Assembly (NCBI RefSeq): GCF_031326225.1
Contig: NZ_CP133720.1
Location: 2,232,001 to 2,296,000 of the forward strand
Source: Undibacterium cyanobacteriorum
GTDB taxonomy: Bacteria; Pseudomonadota; Gammaproteobacteria; Burkholderiales; Burkholderiaceae_D
Direction: 5' to 3'
Length of the DNA stretch: 64,000 nucleotides
The translations under genes were made by a program, and so were the position numbers. Below, piece by piece: positions 9,580-18,078 of this stretch (within the stretch, counting starts at the first letter, position 1; the number at the start of each line of letters is the position of its first letter). The notes beneath the pieces are model-generated. The model saw only the letters and a program-made list of their open reading frames with translations. It searched no databases and had not been told where the DNA came from.

Positions 9580-11466
9580 ATGAGCCAACATAATCAGTTT
9601 TCCCTCCTTAAAGAGCGTCGTTTCGCCCCATTCTTTTGGACACAATTTTTCGGTGCCTTTAACGATAATGTTTTCAAGACCGCATTGCTGACGATCTTGA
9701 CGTATGACGCATTGTCATGGACAGATATGAATGTCGGGCTACTCAATAACCTGATCCCTGGTTTGTTTATTTTGCCTTTTGTTTTGTTCTCGGCGACCTC
9801 GGGGCAACTTGCCGATAAATTCGAAAAAGGAAAAGTTGCGCGCTATGTGAAGTTGCTTGAGATCGCCATCATGTTGGTCGCGGCGATAGGGTGGATGCAG
9901 CATCAGCTATGGTTATTGATTGCGGCAGTGGCAGGTATGGGCATCCATTCCACTTTATTCGGGCCGGTCAAATACGCTTATTTACCTCAGCATCTTCGTT
10001 CCGATGAATTGGTCGGTGGTAATGGTGTGATTGAGATGGGGACCTTCGTTGGTATCTTGCTTGGTGAAATTCTCGGTGCCATGTTGGTGGTACATAAACC
10101 TTGGGGTATCGAATTGGTTGCCTTTGGTACGATCGCAATTGCTGTGATTGGTTGGTTGGCGAGTTTGCGTATTCCAGAATCGCCTGCGCCGGCGCCTGAG
10201 CTCAAAATCAATTGGAATTCAGCGACAGAGACTGTACGCAATATACGTTTCAGTAGTCAGAATCGTCCGGTGTTTTTGTCCTTACTGGCAAACTCATGGT
10301 TTTGGTTCTACGGCGCGATTGTGTTGGCGCAGTTCCCACTGTATGCGAAGGATTATCTGCACGGCGATCATAGCGTGTTCGTGTTGCTGTTGACGGTTTT
10401 TTCATTCGGGATTGGAGCAGGTTCATTGCTGTGTGAACGTTTGTCTGGACATAAAGTCGAGATCGGCTTGGTACCGTTTGGTGCGATTGGCCTCTCCTTA
10501 TTTGGCTTGGATTTGTACTTTTCGAGTCTCGCTTACGTCAATCAAGTTGAGGTCGATGCTTGGGCCTTTATGCGGCAAGTCGGTAGTTGGAAAATCATGT
10601 TTGATATCGTCATGATCGGTATCTTCGGTGGGCTTTATATTGTTCCTTTGTTTGCCTTGATTCAAACACGCTGTGACCCTAAACATCTCTCTCGTACGAT
10701 AGCCGGTATGAATATCATGAATGCTTTGTTCATGGTGGTGGCTTCGCTTGCAGCGATGTTGATGCTGAAGCAGGGCTTCACGATTCCACAGATTTTTATG
10801 GCCACAGCGATTTTGAACGGCATAGTCGCGGTTTATATTTTCAGTGTAGTACCCGAGTTCTTGATGCGTTTTGTCGCATGGCTCTTGATCCATACGGTAC
10901 ACCGTGTTCGCGGTATTGATATCGATCGTATTCCTGAGACGGGACCTGCTGTTTTGGTCTGCAATCACGTGAGTTACATGGATGCGATTGTCATTATGGC
11001 GTATAGCCCACGTCCAATCCGCTTCGTCATGGATCACAATATTTTCAAGATTCCATTTTTATCTTGGGTCTTTAGAACTGCGAAAGCGATTCCGATCGCT
11101 CCAGCAAAGGAAGACCCATGGTTGATGGAAAAATCGTTTATAGATGTCGCGCAAGCACTCCACGAAGGTGATCTCGTCTGTATCTTCCCAGAAGGTAAGC
11201 TGACGCGTGATGGTGAAATCAACGAATTTAAAGGCGGCGTGATGAAGATTATTGAGCGCACGCCTGTGCCTGTCATTCCTATGGCTTTACGTGGCCTGTG
11301 GGGAAGCTTTCTATCGCGCGACAAGGGTAATCCATTCCAGCGCTCGTTCCGTCGCGGACCGTTTTCTCGTTTAGAAATGGTCGTTGGGGAACCTCAGGCT
11401 CCTGATATGGTCACACCACAGAATTTACAGGAAATTGTGAAGAACTTGCGTGGTGAGTGGAAGTAA
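9580..11466 (+). CDS. MFS lysophospholipid transporter-like/1-acyl-glycerophosphate acyltransferase (PlsC) fusion
   Basis: A 628-residue inner-membrane protein. The ATG at 9580 is preferred over a TTG 9 bases upstream. Residues 1 to about 420 form an LplT-like major facilitator domain beginning FAPFFWTQFFGAFNDNVFK. Residues from about 440 on form a PlsC-type acyltransferase with the HX4D motif in NHVSYMD and the substrate-binding motif FPEGKLTRDG. In Aas/LplT systems the transporter flips lysophospholipids inward for re-acylation. Here the transporter and acyltransferase are joined but the acyl-ACP synthetase (AMP-binding) domain is absent, so acyl-ACP or acyl-CoA must come from elsewhere. 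The role is inferred. Confidence 0.88.
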   Translation: MSQHNQFSLLKERRFAPFFWTQFFGAFNDNVFKTALLTILTYDALSWTDMNVGLLNNLIPGLFILPFVLFSATSGQLADKFEKGKVARYVKLLEIAIMLVAAIGWMQHQLWLLIAAVAGMGIHSTLFGPVKYAYLPQHLRSDELVGGNGVIEMGTFVGILLGEILGAMLVVHKPWGIELVAFGTIAIAVIGWLASLRIPESPAPAPELKINWNSATETVRNIRFSSQNRPVFLSLLANSWFWFYGAIVLAQFPLYAKDYLHGDHSVFVLLLTVFSFGIGAGSLLCERLSGHKVEIGLVPFGAIGLSLFGLDLYFSSLAYVNQVEVDAWAFMRQVGSWKIMFDIVMIGIFGGLYIVPLFALIQTRCDPKHLSRTIAGMNIMNALFMVVASLAAMLMLKQGFTIPQIFMATAILNGIVAVYIFSVVPEFLMRFVAWLLIHTVHRVRGIDIDRIPETGPAVLVCNHVSYMDAIVIMAYSPRPIRFVMDHNIFKIPFLSWVFRTAKAIPIAPAKEDPWLMEKSFIDVAQALHEGDLVCIFPEGKLTRDGEINEFKGGVMKIIERTPVPVIPMALRGLWGSFLSRDKGNPFQRSFRRGPFSRLEMVVGEPQAPDMVTPQNLQEIVKNLRGEWK

Positions 11467-11510
11467 AGTGTGGCCCTCTGAATAATTTTTGTAAATTTTG
11501 TTAGCATCTA

Positions 11511-11539
11511 TTGACAATGTAGACTGTATTTACTACAGT
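11511..11539 (+). promoter_or_regulatory. Candidate sigma-70 promoter of the small lipoprotein gene
   Basis: A perfect -35 hexamer TTGACA (11511-11516), 17 bases of spacer and TACAGT (4 of 6 to consensus) at 11534-11539. It lies about 130 bases upstream of the lipoprotein gene, implying a leader of about 120 bases. Confidence 0.45.
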
Positions 11540-11667
11540 TGTCGTACTACATTTGTAGGAGTCGGTTCTGCGGTAGATCAAACACTCGTGGACCGCTTTA
11601 AACGCACGGTAAGAATCACTTTAACGTGTTTCGCAATAAAGACTTAATTACGGATTGAGAAGAGACT

Positions 11668-11901
11668 ATGATCAAAATCGTTTTAGCAGGACTCGCATTG
11701 ATTAGCCTTTCCGCTTGTGTGAGTGTCGATGCCGATGGTCCAGAAACACCAGGCGTTGCGGTTGAACGTGAATATACGACAGGAAGTATGCTGCCTCAGA
11801 AAAAAGCGAAACGTAATTCGGACGTAAAAACTGTCAACAGTGACGATTTTGTGAGTATGCCGCGAGCAGCAACCCCAATGGATCCGATGGGTAAGAAATA
11901 A
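11668..11901 (+). CDS. Small lipoprotein of unknown function
   Basis: A 77-residue protein with a type II signal sequence: a hydrophobic core, then the lipobox LSAC with the acylated Cys near residue 17. The mature part (about 60 residues) is polar and proline- and lysine-containing, with no recognised domain. A GAGAAGAGA ribosome-binding site precedes the ATG. It stands alone between its own candidate promoter and a strong terminator, which suggests a well-expressed envelope component. Whether it goes to the outer membrane cannot be shown; Val at +2 would be compatible with it. Confidence 0.8.
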   Translation: MIKIVLAGLALISLSACVSVDADGPETPGVAVEREYTTGSMLPQKKAKRNSDVKTVNSDDFVSMPRAATPMDPMGKK

Positions 11902-11902
11902 G

Positions 11903-11930
11903 AAAAAACCGCACTTTGTGCGGTTTTTTT
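11903..11930. terminator. Bidirectional terminator between the lipoprotein gene and the desulfurase fusion
   Basis: CCGCAC/GTGCGG stem with a 3-base loop, flanked by A6 on the left and T7 on the right. It can therefore end transcription from both convergent genes. Confidence 0.85.
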
Positions 11931-11942
11931 ATGCCTTCAATC

Positions 11943-14078
11943 TTAATGCTGCCATAGTGCCAAACCACCAGCAACATGCCACGCATTTTGATAGCCTAAA
12001 CGTCTTAAACATTGCACAGCTTGCGAACTACGCCCCCCGGTACGGCAAAAGAATAGCAATGTCTCATCATTTTGGCTCCCTTGCAGCCACTGTTTCACAC
12101 CATTCGCCAAGCGGGACAGTGGAACGTGGACCACACGCGTGCCAGGTGGTACATCAAAATGACTCAATTGTTGTTCATATGGTTCACGTACATCGATCAT
12201 AACGGTGTTGGGGTGGTCGTGTAAGAAAGTCTCCAGTTCATGCGACGGTATCGTGACTTCTTCTAAACAACATGGTTCAGCTGGTTGCATTCGCGAGACC
12301 AGTAATTTTTCGGGATCATGCGCAGAGCAAATCAAGGTCTGATCAGAAATGTAGTCACGTAAATTTCTAACGCCTTCGATATTTCCCTGGCAAGCAATAA
12401 CCAAGTCGCCACAGAAAGCAAAGTCAGGATTGGAGTTGCTTGCACCAGTCCCAACTAAATAAACAGTGAAAGTCTGGCTGGCCTGATTCCCTTCTGTACG
12501 AATGTGCAATTGTTGTACATATTGTCGACCTAAACTCAATGCTTTGATGACCTGATTATTGCGAGTCAATTCGAGGTCACTAAAGAATCCAAATGCGTCT
12601 TGTGATCGAAGCATGTTAGCTTCGTCGGCAGCGAAGTATTCGCCCAATAAACTTCTTAACTGGGCGCTATGTCCGACTTGGTGGTCGTGGCTTGCCGTAG
12701 ATAGGATCGCCTTCACTTTGTAGTGCTGGCACCGCATGTATTTGGCGATGCGTTCGTTGAGTTCAGGCAAAGGATCAATCACGCAGCACTGTTTGCTTTC
12801 TGCATCGGCGATGATCCAAGTACAAGCGGAGCCGAAGCTGAGCTGAATCACACCATCAGCTGGTAGTGGCTCAATATCTCCAGTAACCATGCAAGTTTTT
12901 CGCAGTGCCTCTCCGCAAACGCGAACCCGCTTACACGCTTCATCGATATATTCTTGGGTGGTCGCTGGACCGAACGATACCCTAACCGCACTTGCAGCTT
13001 GCCATTCGGGAAGGGACATGGCTTGCAACACAAAGCTAGGTTGTGCTTTGGCAGCACTGCAAGCCGAACCTGCGCTGACACGAACATCGGCGGCATCGAA
13101 CAGGTCTAAGATCTCTTTACTAGTTAGTCCAGGCACCGAGAAATTAAGTGTGGTTGGTAACGTGTCTTCAAGTGGCGCGTTGAGGATCAAACCCGGGAAG
13201 GCTTCTTTCATCGCTTCGAGAAGTTGAAGTCGGAAACGATGTAAACTGGCATGATCACGGAAAGTCACACCATCACTCAAAGCCTGCATCACCGCGCCTA
13301 AAGCAGCAATTCCTGAAACGTTTTCAGTGCCCGAACGTAAGCTTCCCTCTTGGCCACCGCCTGCGAGAAGGGGAGTGAAGGGGGCGTCTTTATGAACGTA
13401 CAGCATACCTATGCCTTTAGGTGCGTACAGTTTGTGGCCAGAGAACAGCGAATAATCAATCCGATGTTGATTCAACTTAAGCGGTAATTTTCCGAGCGCT
13501 TGCACCCCGTCGACCATCCAATAAGCGGCACTATCTTTCAATAATTTTTCGATCTCATCGAGCTTAGTGATGACACCAGTCTCATTGTTGGCTGCCATAG
13601 TGCACACCAAGCCCGCTGTTTTGATGTGTTGCTCGAGGAATGTCAAATCGTGGCGGCCGACTGAATCAACGGGAATCGCGATAACACGGAAATTGAGATT
13701 AAGTACGGTATTCCAATGGTGCAGAGACTCGGGAACTGCTTTATGTTCAGTGGCACCATAAAGAAGATCGGTGCCGATATCTTCGCCACGAGCTTTTCTA
13801 TCGCGCAGCGCCAACAGGGCAGAGAAAACTGCTGTTTGGATTCCTTCGGTTGCGCCACTCACAAACAACAATTTGCCGTCAGAACATCCCAGTAATTCAC
13901 ACGCCGTTTTGCGCGCATTTTCCATCACTGCCTTCGCTTGGAGTCCGCTGCTGTGAACACTACTTGGATTGCCGTAGTCATCTTCCATCACGGCACGAGC
14001 CGCTTCCAGTGCGAGTGGCATCACTGGTGTGGTTGCGTTGGAGTCGAGGTAAATTACGCGAGAAGAATATGTGGACAT
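11943..14078 (-). CDS. Cysteine desulfurase - degenerate metallo-beta-lactamase fold - rhodanese fusion protein
   Basis: A 711-residue protein from the ATG at 14078; a TTG at 14099 would add seven residues. Residues 1 to about 390 are a class V aminotransferase of the IscS/NifS type, with the PLP lysine in SGHK (K216) and the persulfide-forming cysteine in SAGSACS (C340). Residues about 405-600 resemble the ETHE1-like persulfide dioxygenase/MBL fold, but the HxHxDH motif is decayed (SHDHQVGH) and the TPGH-type histidine appears to be Asn; only GD and SAHDP motifs are kept. Residues about 608-711 are a rhodanese domain with the active loop FCRTGGRSS (C678). The likely role is sulfur mobilisation from cysteine and transfer as persulfide within one chain. 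No iron-sulfur scaffold gene is adjacent. Confidence 0.85.
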   Translation of the reverse strand: MSTYSSRVIYLDSNATTPVMPLALEAARAVMEDDYGNPSSVHSSGLQAKAVMENARKTACELLGCSDGKLLFVSGATEGIQTAVFSALLALRDRKARGEDIGTDLLYGATEHKAVPESLHHWNTVLNLNFRVIAIPVDSVGRHDLTFLEQHIKTAGLVCTMAANNETGVITKLDEIEKLLKDSAAYWMVDGVQALGKLPLKLNQHRIDYSLFSGHKLYAPKGIGMLYVHKDAPFTPLLAGGGQEGSLRSGTENVSGIAALGAVMQALSDGVTFRDHASLHRFRLQLLEAMKEAFPGLILNAPLEDTLPTTLNFSVPGLTSKEILDLFDAADVRVSAGSACSAAKAQPSFVLQAMSLPEWQAASAVRVSFGPATTQEYIDEACKRVRVCGEALRKTCMVTGDIEPLPADGVIQLSFGSACTWIIADAESKQCCVIDPLPELNERIAKYMRCQHYKVKAILSTASHDHQVGHSAQLRSLLGEYFAADEANMLRSQDAFGFFSDLELTRNNQVIKALSLGRQYVQQLHIRTEGNQASQTFTVYLVGTGASNSNPDFAFCGDLVIACQGNIEGVRNLRDYISDQTLICSAHDPEKLLVSRMQPAEPCCLEEVTIPSHELETFLHDHPNTVMIDVREPYEQQLSHFDVPPGTRVVHVPLSRLANGVKQWLQGSQNDETLLFFCRTGGRSSQAVQCLRRLGYQNAWHVAGGLALWQH

Positions 14079-14379
14079 GGTCAAATCAGTGGCTGCCAAG
14101 GTTGGTGGAGATGCAAACTTGCGCTATATATCAAAAAACATATAAGCATATGTCTTTTGGGAATAACGAAATCGCAATTTTAGCAGATCAAAACGCTTAC
14201 CTCCACCTGCCAGAGTCAAGTGGAGTGATCACATTTGAATATATTTCGTTCGATTGTAGCCTGCGTGGAGGCGAAAAAGAAGAGAAACTCTATGGATTCG
14301 AGCTTAGACCTTACTCGAGGTTGATGAAGTTTTGATCAAAACTTAAGGAATGAACACAAAGTTTGGGGCAGTTACTGGC
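14079..14379. other. Intergenic region upstream of the desulfurase fusion
   Basis: About 300 bases without a supported gene, between the divergent desulfurase fusion start and the 3' end of the lipid-modification operon. It is AT-rich and contains the inverted repeat ACATAT-AAGC-ATATGT (14138-14153), some 60 bases upstream of the fusion start, which could be an operator. The motif GATCAAAAC occurs twice, near 14188 and 14333. No terminator with a T-run was found for the operon. Confidence 0.4.
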
Positions 14380-14829
14380 TTAAGCCGCGACAAATTTTTT
14401 GCGTAGCCAGCCAATAAAGGCGCCTAATATCGGCAGTTTTTCCCAGAGTTCTTCGGCTGGATCCCAATAATCTCTGTGCATGCAAACTTTACCGTCGCTG
14501 GCAAAACGTAGGTGAGATGCACCCATTACCTTGTACTGCTTGCCACGCAAACCGAAGACGAATCGCCAAGATAAGAAAGCCTGGTCACCGGAGATGATGC
14601 AATCATCAAAGATGAAAGATGGGTTCTCAGTCGTTTCAAACATGTGCTCGAAAATACGTTTGATCTTGCTGCGCTCATTTACCTCGTTGAATGGATCTTT
14701 GAAATACGCCTGTTCGGTGTAAAAATCGTCAATTCGAGGAAGTGTCTGTGGGCTCATTGTGGCATACCACACTTGTAGCTTATTGACGCGTTCTTGGATG
14801 TCGCATGCGAGAAAGGCGCTGGAAGTCAT
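14380..14829 (-). CDS. NTF2/SnoaL-like family protein
   Basis: A 149-residue soluble protein with the cone-shaped NTF2-like pattern: an N-terminal helix, then FYTEQAYFKDPFNEV and a C-terminal sheet with GASHLRF and HRDYWDPAEEL. Such proteins act as small-molecule cyclases, isomerases or binding partners; nothing here proves catalysis. It is the last gene of the minus-strand lipid-modification operon, 16 bases after the SDR gene. Members of this family recur with the SDR, DUF3833, CFA and DUF1365 genes in other proteobacteria. It ends in a positively charged helix that may touch membranes. Confidence 0.75.
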   Translation of the reverse strand: MTSSAFLACDIQERVNKLQVWYATMSPQTLPRIDDFYTEQAYFKDPFNEVNERSKIKRIFEHMFETTENPSFIFDDCIISGDQAFLSWRFVFGLRGKQYKVMGASHLRFASDGKVCMHRDYWDPAEELWEKLPILGAFIGWLRKKFVAA

Positions 14830-14845
14830 GGTAGTATCATGGTGG

Positions 14846-15634
14846 TTAAGCAGTCACAAATTTACGAATCAAAGCAAAGCGCAGACGATAAGGTAAGACC
14901 TGCATGAATTTCAGGAAAAGTGTAAAGCGCTTCGGAAAATGTATCTCAAAATCTCCCGCTTCGAATCCGGCTATGATGGCTGCAGCCGCTTGTGCCGGAG
15001 TCTGTAATGCCGGCATAAAAAAATTATTTTTCGCCGTGAGTTCGGTGCTTACAAAACCTGGATTGATGAGATAAACATTGATGTTCTTAGTATGTAAATC
15101 CGAATACAGTAACTCCGTTAAATTAATAAGTGCCGCTTTGCTGGGGCCATACACAGTCGCATTAGGCAAACCAAGATAACCGGCCACGCTCGCGACAACT
15201 CCAATCCCGCCATGACCACGTTCGAGCATGCCGGGCAGAACACTTTGTATGCCTTGATAGACGCTCAAGAGATTGACGCTTAGGGTGTGTTCGGTTTCTT
15301 CAGGAACTAATTCCCAGGAACGCTCGGGATGATACTTGGCCGCACAGAATATGACTAAATCAATTCTGTCGATTTGGTTTTTTAATTCGGCAAGGGCGTG
15401 TTCCCACGAACCTTGATCGCCGACATCCATCGCCAGTGCGATCGCTTTCGGATAGCTACTCGCTAAATTTTGTAAGCGCTCGATACGCCGTGCCGATAGA
15501 ACGACTTGCGCTCCTCGATCGAGTAATGCTTTGGACAGAGCTTCTCCAATACCGCTCGAGGCACCGATAATCCAAACCCGCTGTTCATTCCAATCGCGAA
15601 TCGGGCGGTTCAGTGGCTTAGTCAATGAGAGCAT
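14846..15634 (-). CDS. Short-chain dehydrogenase/reductase
   Basis: A 262-residue SDR with the cofactor motif VWIIGASSGIGEA near residue 21 (GxxxGxG form), the DVGD site, the catalytic Ser in VASVAGYLG and the YxxxK motif in YGPSK. It is a classical SDR that would use NAD(P)H on an unknown hydroxyl or keto group. In the operon its start is 2 bases after the stop of the DUF3833 gene, so coupling is likely. The C-terminal basic, hydrophobic stretch (FTLFLKFMQVLPYRLRF) suggests membrane association, fitting a lipid substrate. That substrate is inferred from the neighbours only. Confidence 0.85.
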   Translation of the reverse strand: MLSLTKPLNRPIRDWNEQRVWIIGASSGIGEALSKALLDRGAQVVLSARRIERLQNLASSYPKAIALAMDVGDQGSWEHALAELKNQIDRIDLVIFCAAKYHPERSWELVPEETEHTLSVNLLSVYQGIQSVLPGMLERGHGGIGVVASVAGYLGLPNATVYGPSKAALINLTELLYSDLHTKNINVYLINPGFVSTELTAKNNFFMPALQTPAQAAAAIIAGFEAGDFEIHFPKRFTLFLKFMQVLPYRLRFALIRKFVTA

Positions 15635-15636
15635 AA

Positions 15637-16197
15637 TTATTTCCTTCTAAAGAAGATGCTAACTTCGCCGAGCTCAATCCCAAACTTACTCATTTTGGTG
15701 CGATTCACTAAGGTGTTTTGATCGACCATATACATCCAGTCATCCATATGCATTTCGTAGGTGGTGCCATCCACCGGCAGCAATAAGACGTATTGCCACT
15801 TAAAAGCATTGCCTGCAATTTCTCCTTCTGCCGTACCTTTAACATCATCAGCACGTCCGGACCATTGCTTATCGCCATTTTTCTTTAAGCGCCAAATACG
15901 AGTTTGTTTGCTGCCATCGCTGTAACTGAAACGTTCATCAAGCACCAGTTCGTCGCCAACACGTTTGCCTTCAATTTCGACGTAAAATCGTTTCACAACT
16001 TCACCTGAGCGTTTTTGAAAAATGCCCCAAGCTTCGGTCTTTCCAGTGAAGTACTGCTCTAAGTCGAATTCCGGCTTTTCATTTTTGTACACGTTCACAT
16101 CGGTGACGGCGCATGAAGTCAAAAGACTGAAGCTAAGTACAAAGCAAAAGCTTCTAATAAATTTTTTAAACGTGTTTATCGAAGCCATAGTAATCAT
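15637..16197 (-). CDS. DUF3833 family lipoprotein
   Basis: A 186-residue protein with a lipoprotein signal sequence; the lipobox is LTSC with Cys near residue 29. The mature domain has the DUF3833 features: YFTGKTEAWGIFQ, the DERFSYSDG segment, WSGRADDVKGTAEGE and DDWMYM. The ATG at 16197 overlaps the upstream MFS stop as ATGA; an ATG 9 bases later is an alternative. DUF3833 function is unknown, but the family co-occurs with CFA-type methyltransferases and DUF1365 proteins. It is probably anchored to an envelope membrane and may handle the modified lipid. Confidence 0.85.
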   Translation of the reverse strand: MITMASINTFKKFIRSFCFVLSFSLLTSCAVTDVNVYKNEKPEFDLEQYFTGKTEAWGIFQKRSGEVVKRFYVEIEGKRVGDELVLDERFSYSDGSKQTRIWRLKKNGDKQWSGRADDVKGTAEGEIAGNAFKWQYVLLLPVDGTTYEMHMDDWMYMVDQNTLVNRTKMSKFGIELGEVSIFFRRK

Positions 16198-17561
16198 GTC
16201 GTTTCCTTCAATTGAGATCCTACTTCACTGCGTGTTTGGTCTAGAAACTTTATGCCGATCAGACTGATGAACGTGAGGAGCTTTAAAGCACAAGGGATTA
16301 AGGCGTAACATAGGACTAAGGCGATGTTATCGACTAGCCCAACACTTGCTTGTTTCAACCAAGCTTCATTTTCTAAGTACGCCATCAGTGGTAGCGCAAG
16401 CCCTGAACAGGCTAAGGCAATCTTTCCTAGGAAGGTCCAGATCCCAAAATAGCTAGCTTGGCTTTGTTTGGCTTGGATGCGTTCAGCAAGCAGTACGGGA
16501 GGCAATACTAAATCTGCCCCCAAACACAAACCGGAAGTGATGCAAATCAGTGTGTAGGCGAAAGCGTCACCCGAGCTTAAGAAAGCCGCACCAATAAATG
16601 CGGTGATTGAAATCAGTAAGCTGCTCTGCCATACAAGCAAACTCCCAAATTTCTTAGCAGCCTTCAGCCATAGCGCTAGACCGAGTGCTCCGGAGATAAA
16701 GTAACTCACCAAAAAATGCGGTAGTTTATCTGGCGCTTGTATTTGGCGGTCAACGAAGAAAATCATCAGACTCGCAGGGAGCGCGATCGCCAGTGAATTC
16801 ATGAAATACGCGACAAACAATGGACGTGCGCGTACATCTTTGCTTACTGATTTGAGCTCTTTCCATAGTGTGGGTGCAGCCCGGTTTCTAGTAATTTCTG
16901 TCGTTGGTGGACGATGCGCAAAGCGCAGCAAACCTACAATCGCTATCGTTAGAGTGGCTGCAAAACAAAGGCTATAGTATAGAAAGTGACTAGATTGTTG
17001 CTTGATGTCTGCGCCACTCGTTTTGTCCGCATTCATGATGAGGCTGGGAACGATACTGGCGATGATGACACCGACTAACGCGAAACCTTCACGCCACGTC
17101 GCAGCGCCCAAAAGCGTTGACGATTTGACTCTTCCATCTATTCCATTTGGATTGGAATCATCTAACGCAGCGCCCCAAGAAAGATAGGCGATATTTAACA
17201 CACTATGGGCACTGTAGGCGATGTAGAGCATGACCGCGAGCCAAACTAAATTCATCGTCGCCGAACTTAAGGCCCATGTCGGTGGTGACCATAGAGCAGC
17301 GAAGGCGATGCTAATCAAAACAGCGGGTAAAAAATACCAAACCGGCCGTTGTAAACCACGACGATTGATGAGCGCGCCGATGACTGGATCTTGCAAGGTA
17401 TCGAGAAAGCGTGCAGCAAATAAGACGTAACCAATACTGCTTAAGCTAAGGGCAAATTGTGAAGAATAGAAAGCAGGTAATTGCACATACAGCGGTAAGC
17501 TCACCATGGCCAATGGCAAACCTAACAAACCGTAGTGAAATAACCCCCAGTTCTTCATCAT
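16194..17561 (-). CDS. MFS permease (glycoside-pentoside-hexuronide-like)
   Basis: A 455-residue protein with about 12 transmembrane segments. The N-terminus FHYGLLGLPLAMVSLPLYVQLPAFY and the AARFLDTLQDPVIGALINR motif match the GPH/MelB-like branch of the major facilitator superfamily. In related lipid-modification clusters a permease of this branch sits between the SDR and the CFA-type methyltransferase. Its substrate is unknown; lipid or lipid precursor movement is a guess from context. The start overlaps the stop of the chalcone-isomerase-like gene (ATGA), and its own stop overlaps the DUF3833 start in the same way. Confidence 0.85.
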   Translation of the reverse strand: MMKNWGLFHYGLLGLPLAMVSLPLYVQLPAFYSSQFALSLSSIGYVLFAARFLDTLQDPVIGALINRRGLQRPVWYFLPAVLISIAFAALWSPPTWALSSATMNLVWLAVMLYIAYSAHSVLNIAYLSWGAALDDSNPNGIDGRVKSSTLLGAATWREGFALVGVIIASIVPSLIMNADKTSGADIKQQSSHFLYYSLCFAATLTIAIVGLLRFAHRPPTTEITRNRAAPTLWKELKSVSKDVRARPLFVAYFMNSLAIALPASLMIFFVDRQIQAPDKLPHFLVSYFISGALGLALWLKAAKKFGSLLVWQSSLLISITAFIGAAFLSSGDAFAYTLICITSGLCLGADLVLPPVLLAERIQAKQSQASYFGIWTFLGKIALACSGLALPLMAYLENEAWLKQASVGLVDNIALVLCYALIPCALKLLTFISLIGIKFLDQTRSEVGSQLKETT

Positions 17562-18076
17562 TTCTTCATGCCTAAAATACGCGAACGTAGCTCTTGATCT
17601 CGGCTACGCGGATCAAGCCAGATCGCAAAGAAAGCTTGCGCGAAATCTTCATCGGCGATTTCGCTGATGAGGCGATCCCGACTATAGAAGCGACATCCTT
17701 TGCCGCGTAATTTCACACCAATCAACTGATCGCCAGGCTTAACATCGACGAAAGACTTCTCCATGTAAGCGCGCCATTGTTGTTCTAAGCCAGGAGTCAA
17801 CTTCGTACCCATGATTCGCTTCATTTCATCAATGCTAGCGTCAACAAAGCGAGTCCGGCTGATTGACTTGTTATAGGTAATTTCAAGAGCGAAATCTTGG
17901 GTCGTGTCGAAGTTAGAACCGGCATGCCAAAGTCGAGCGCTATAAATCGAGAGTCCCCACCATGTGAACTCACCACTGCCAGCTACTTTTGCCTCTGGTA
18001 AGTCCTTGCGCCATTCCTGAGCAAAGCTAGGAATGCTTACCGACAGCAATAATGCGAGGCTGAGCTTGCGAAGCAT
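17558..18076 (-). CDS. Chalcone isomerase-like periplasmic protein
   Basis: A 172-residue protein with a cleavable signal peptide (about 19 residues ending SFAQ). The mature part has the chalcone-isomerase-like bacterial domain signature: a GSGEFTWWGLSIYSARLW beginning, the ITYNKSISRTRFVDASIDEM helix and GCRFYSRDRLISEIADEDFAQAFFAIWLD at the end. Bacterial members are thought to bind fatty acids or similar hydrophobic ligands rather than flavonoids. Its place next to the CFA-type gene (2-base gap) supports a lipid-binding role. No catalytic claim is made. Confidence 0.82.
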   Translation of the reverse strand: MLRKLSLALLLSVSIPSFAQEWRKDLPEAKVAGSGEFTWWGLSIYSARLWHAGSNFDTTQDFALEITYNKSISRTRFVDASIDEMKRIMGTKLTPGLEQQWRAYMEKSFVDVKPGDQLIGVKLRGKGCRFYSRDRLISEIADEDFAQAFFAIWLDPRSRDQELRSRILGMKK

Positions 18077-18078
18077 GT

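Noticed and set aside
10498..11037. A 179-codon minus-strand ORF within the MFS-PlsC fusion
   Set aside because: Antisense frame, rich in His, Asn and Arg, without family resemblance.
13850..14335. A 161-codon plus-strand ORF crossing the start of the desulfurase fusion into the intergenic region
   Set aside because: Most of it is antisense to the fusion gene; the part beyond has no ribosome-binding site or domain.
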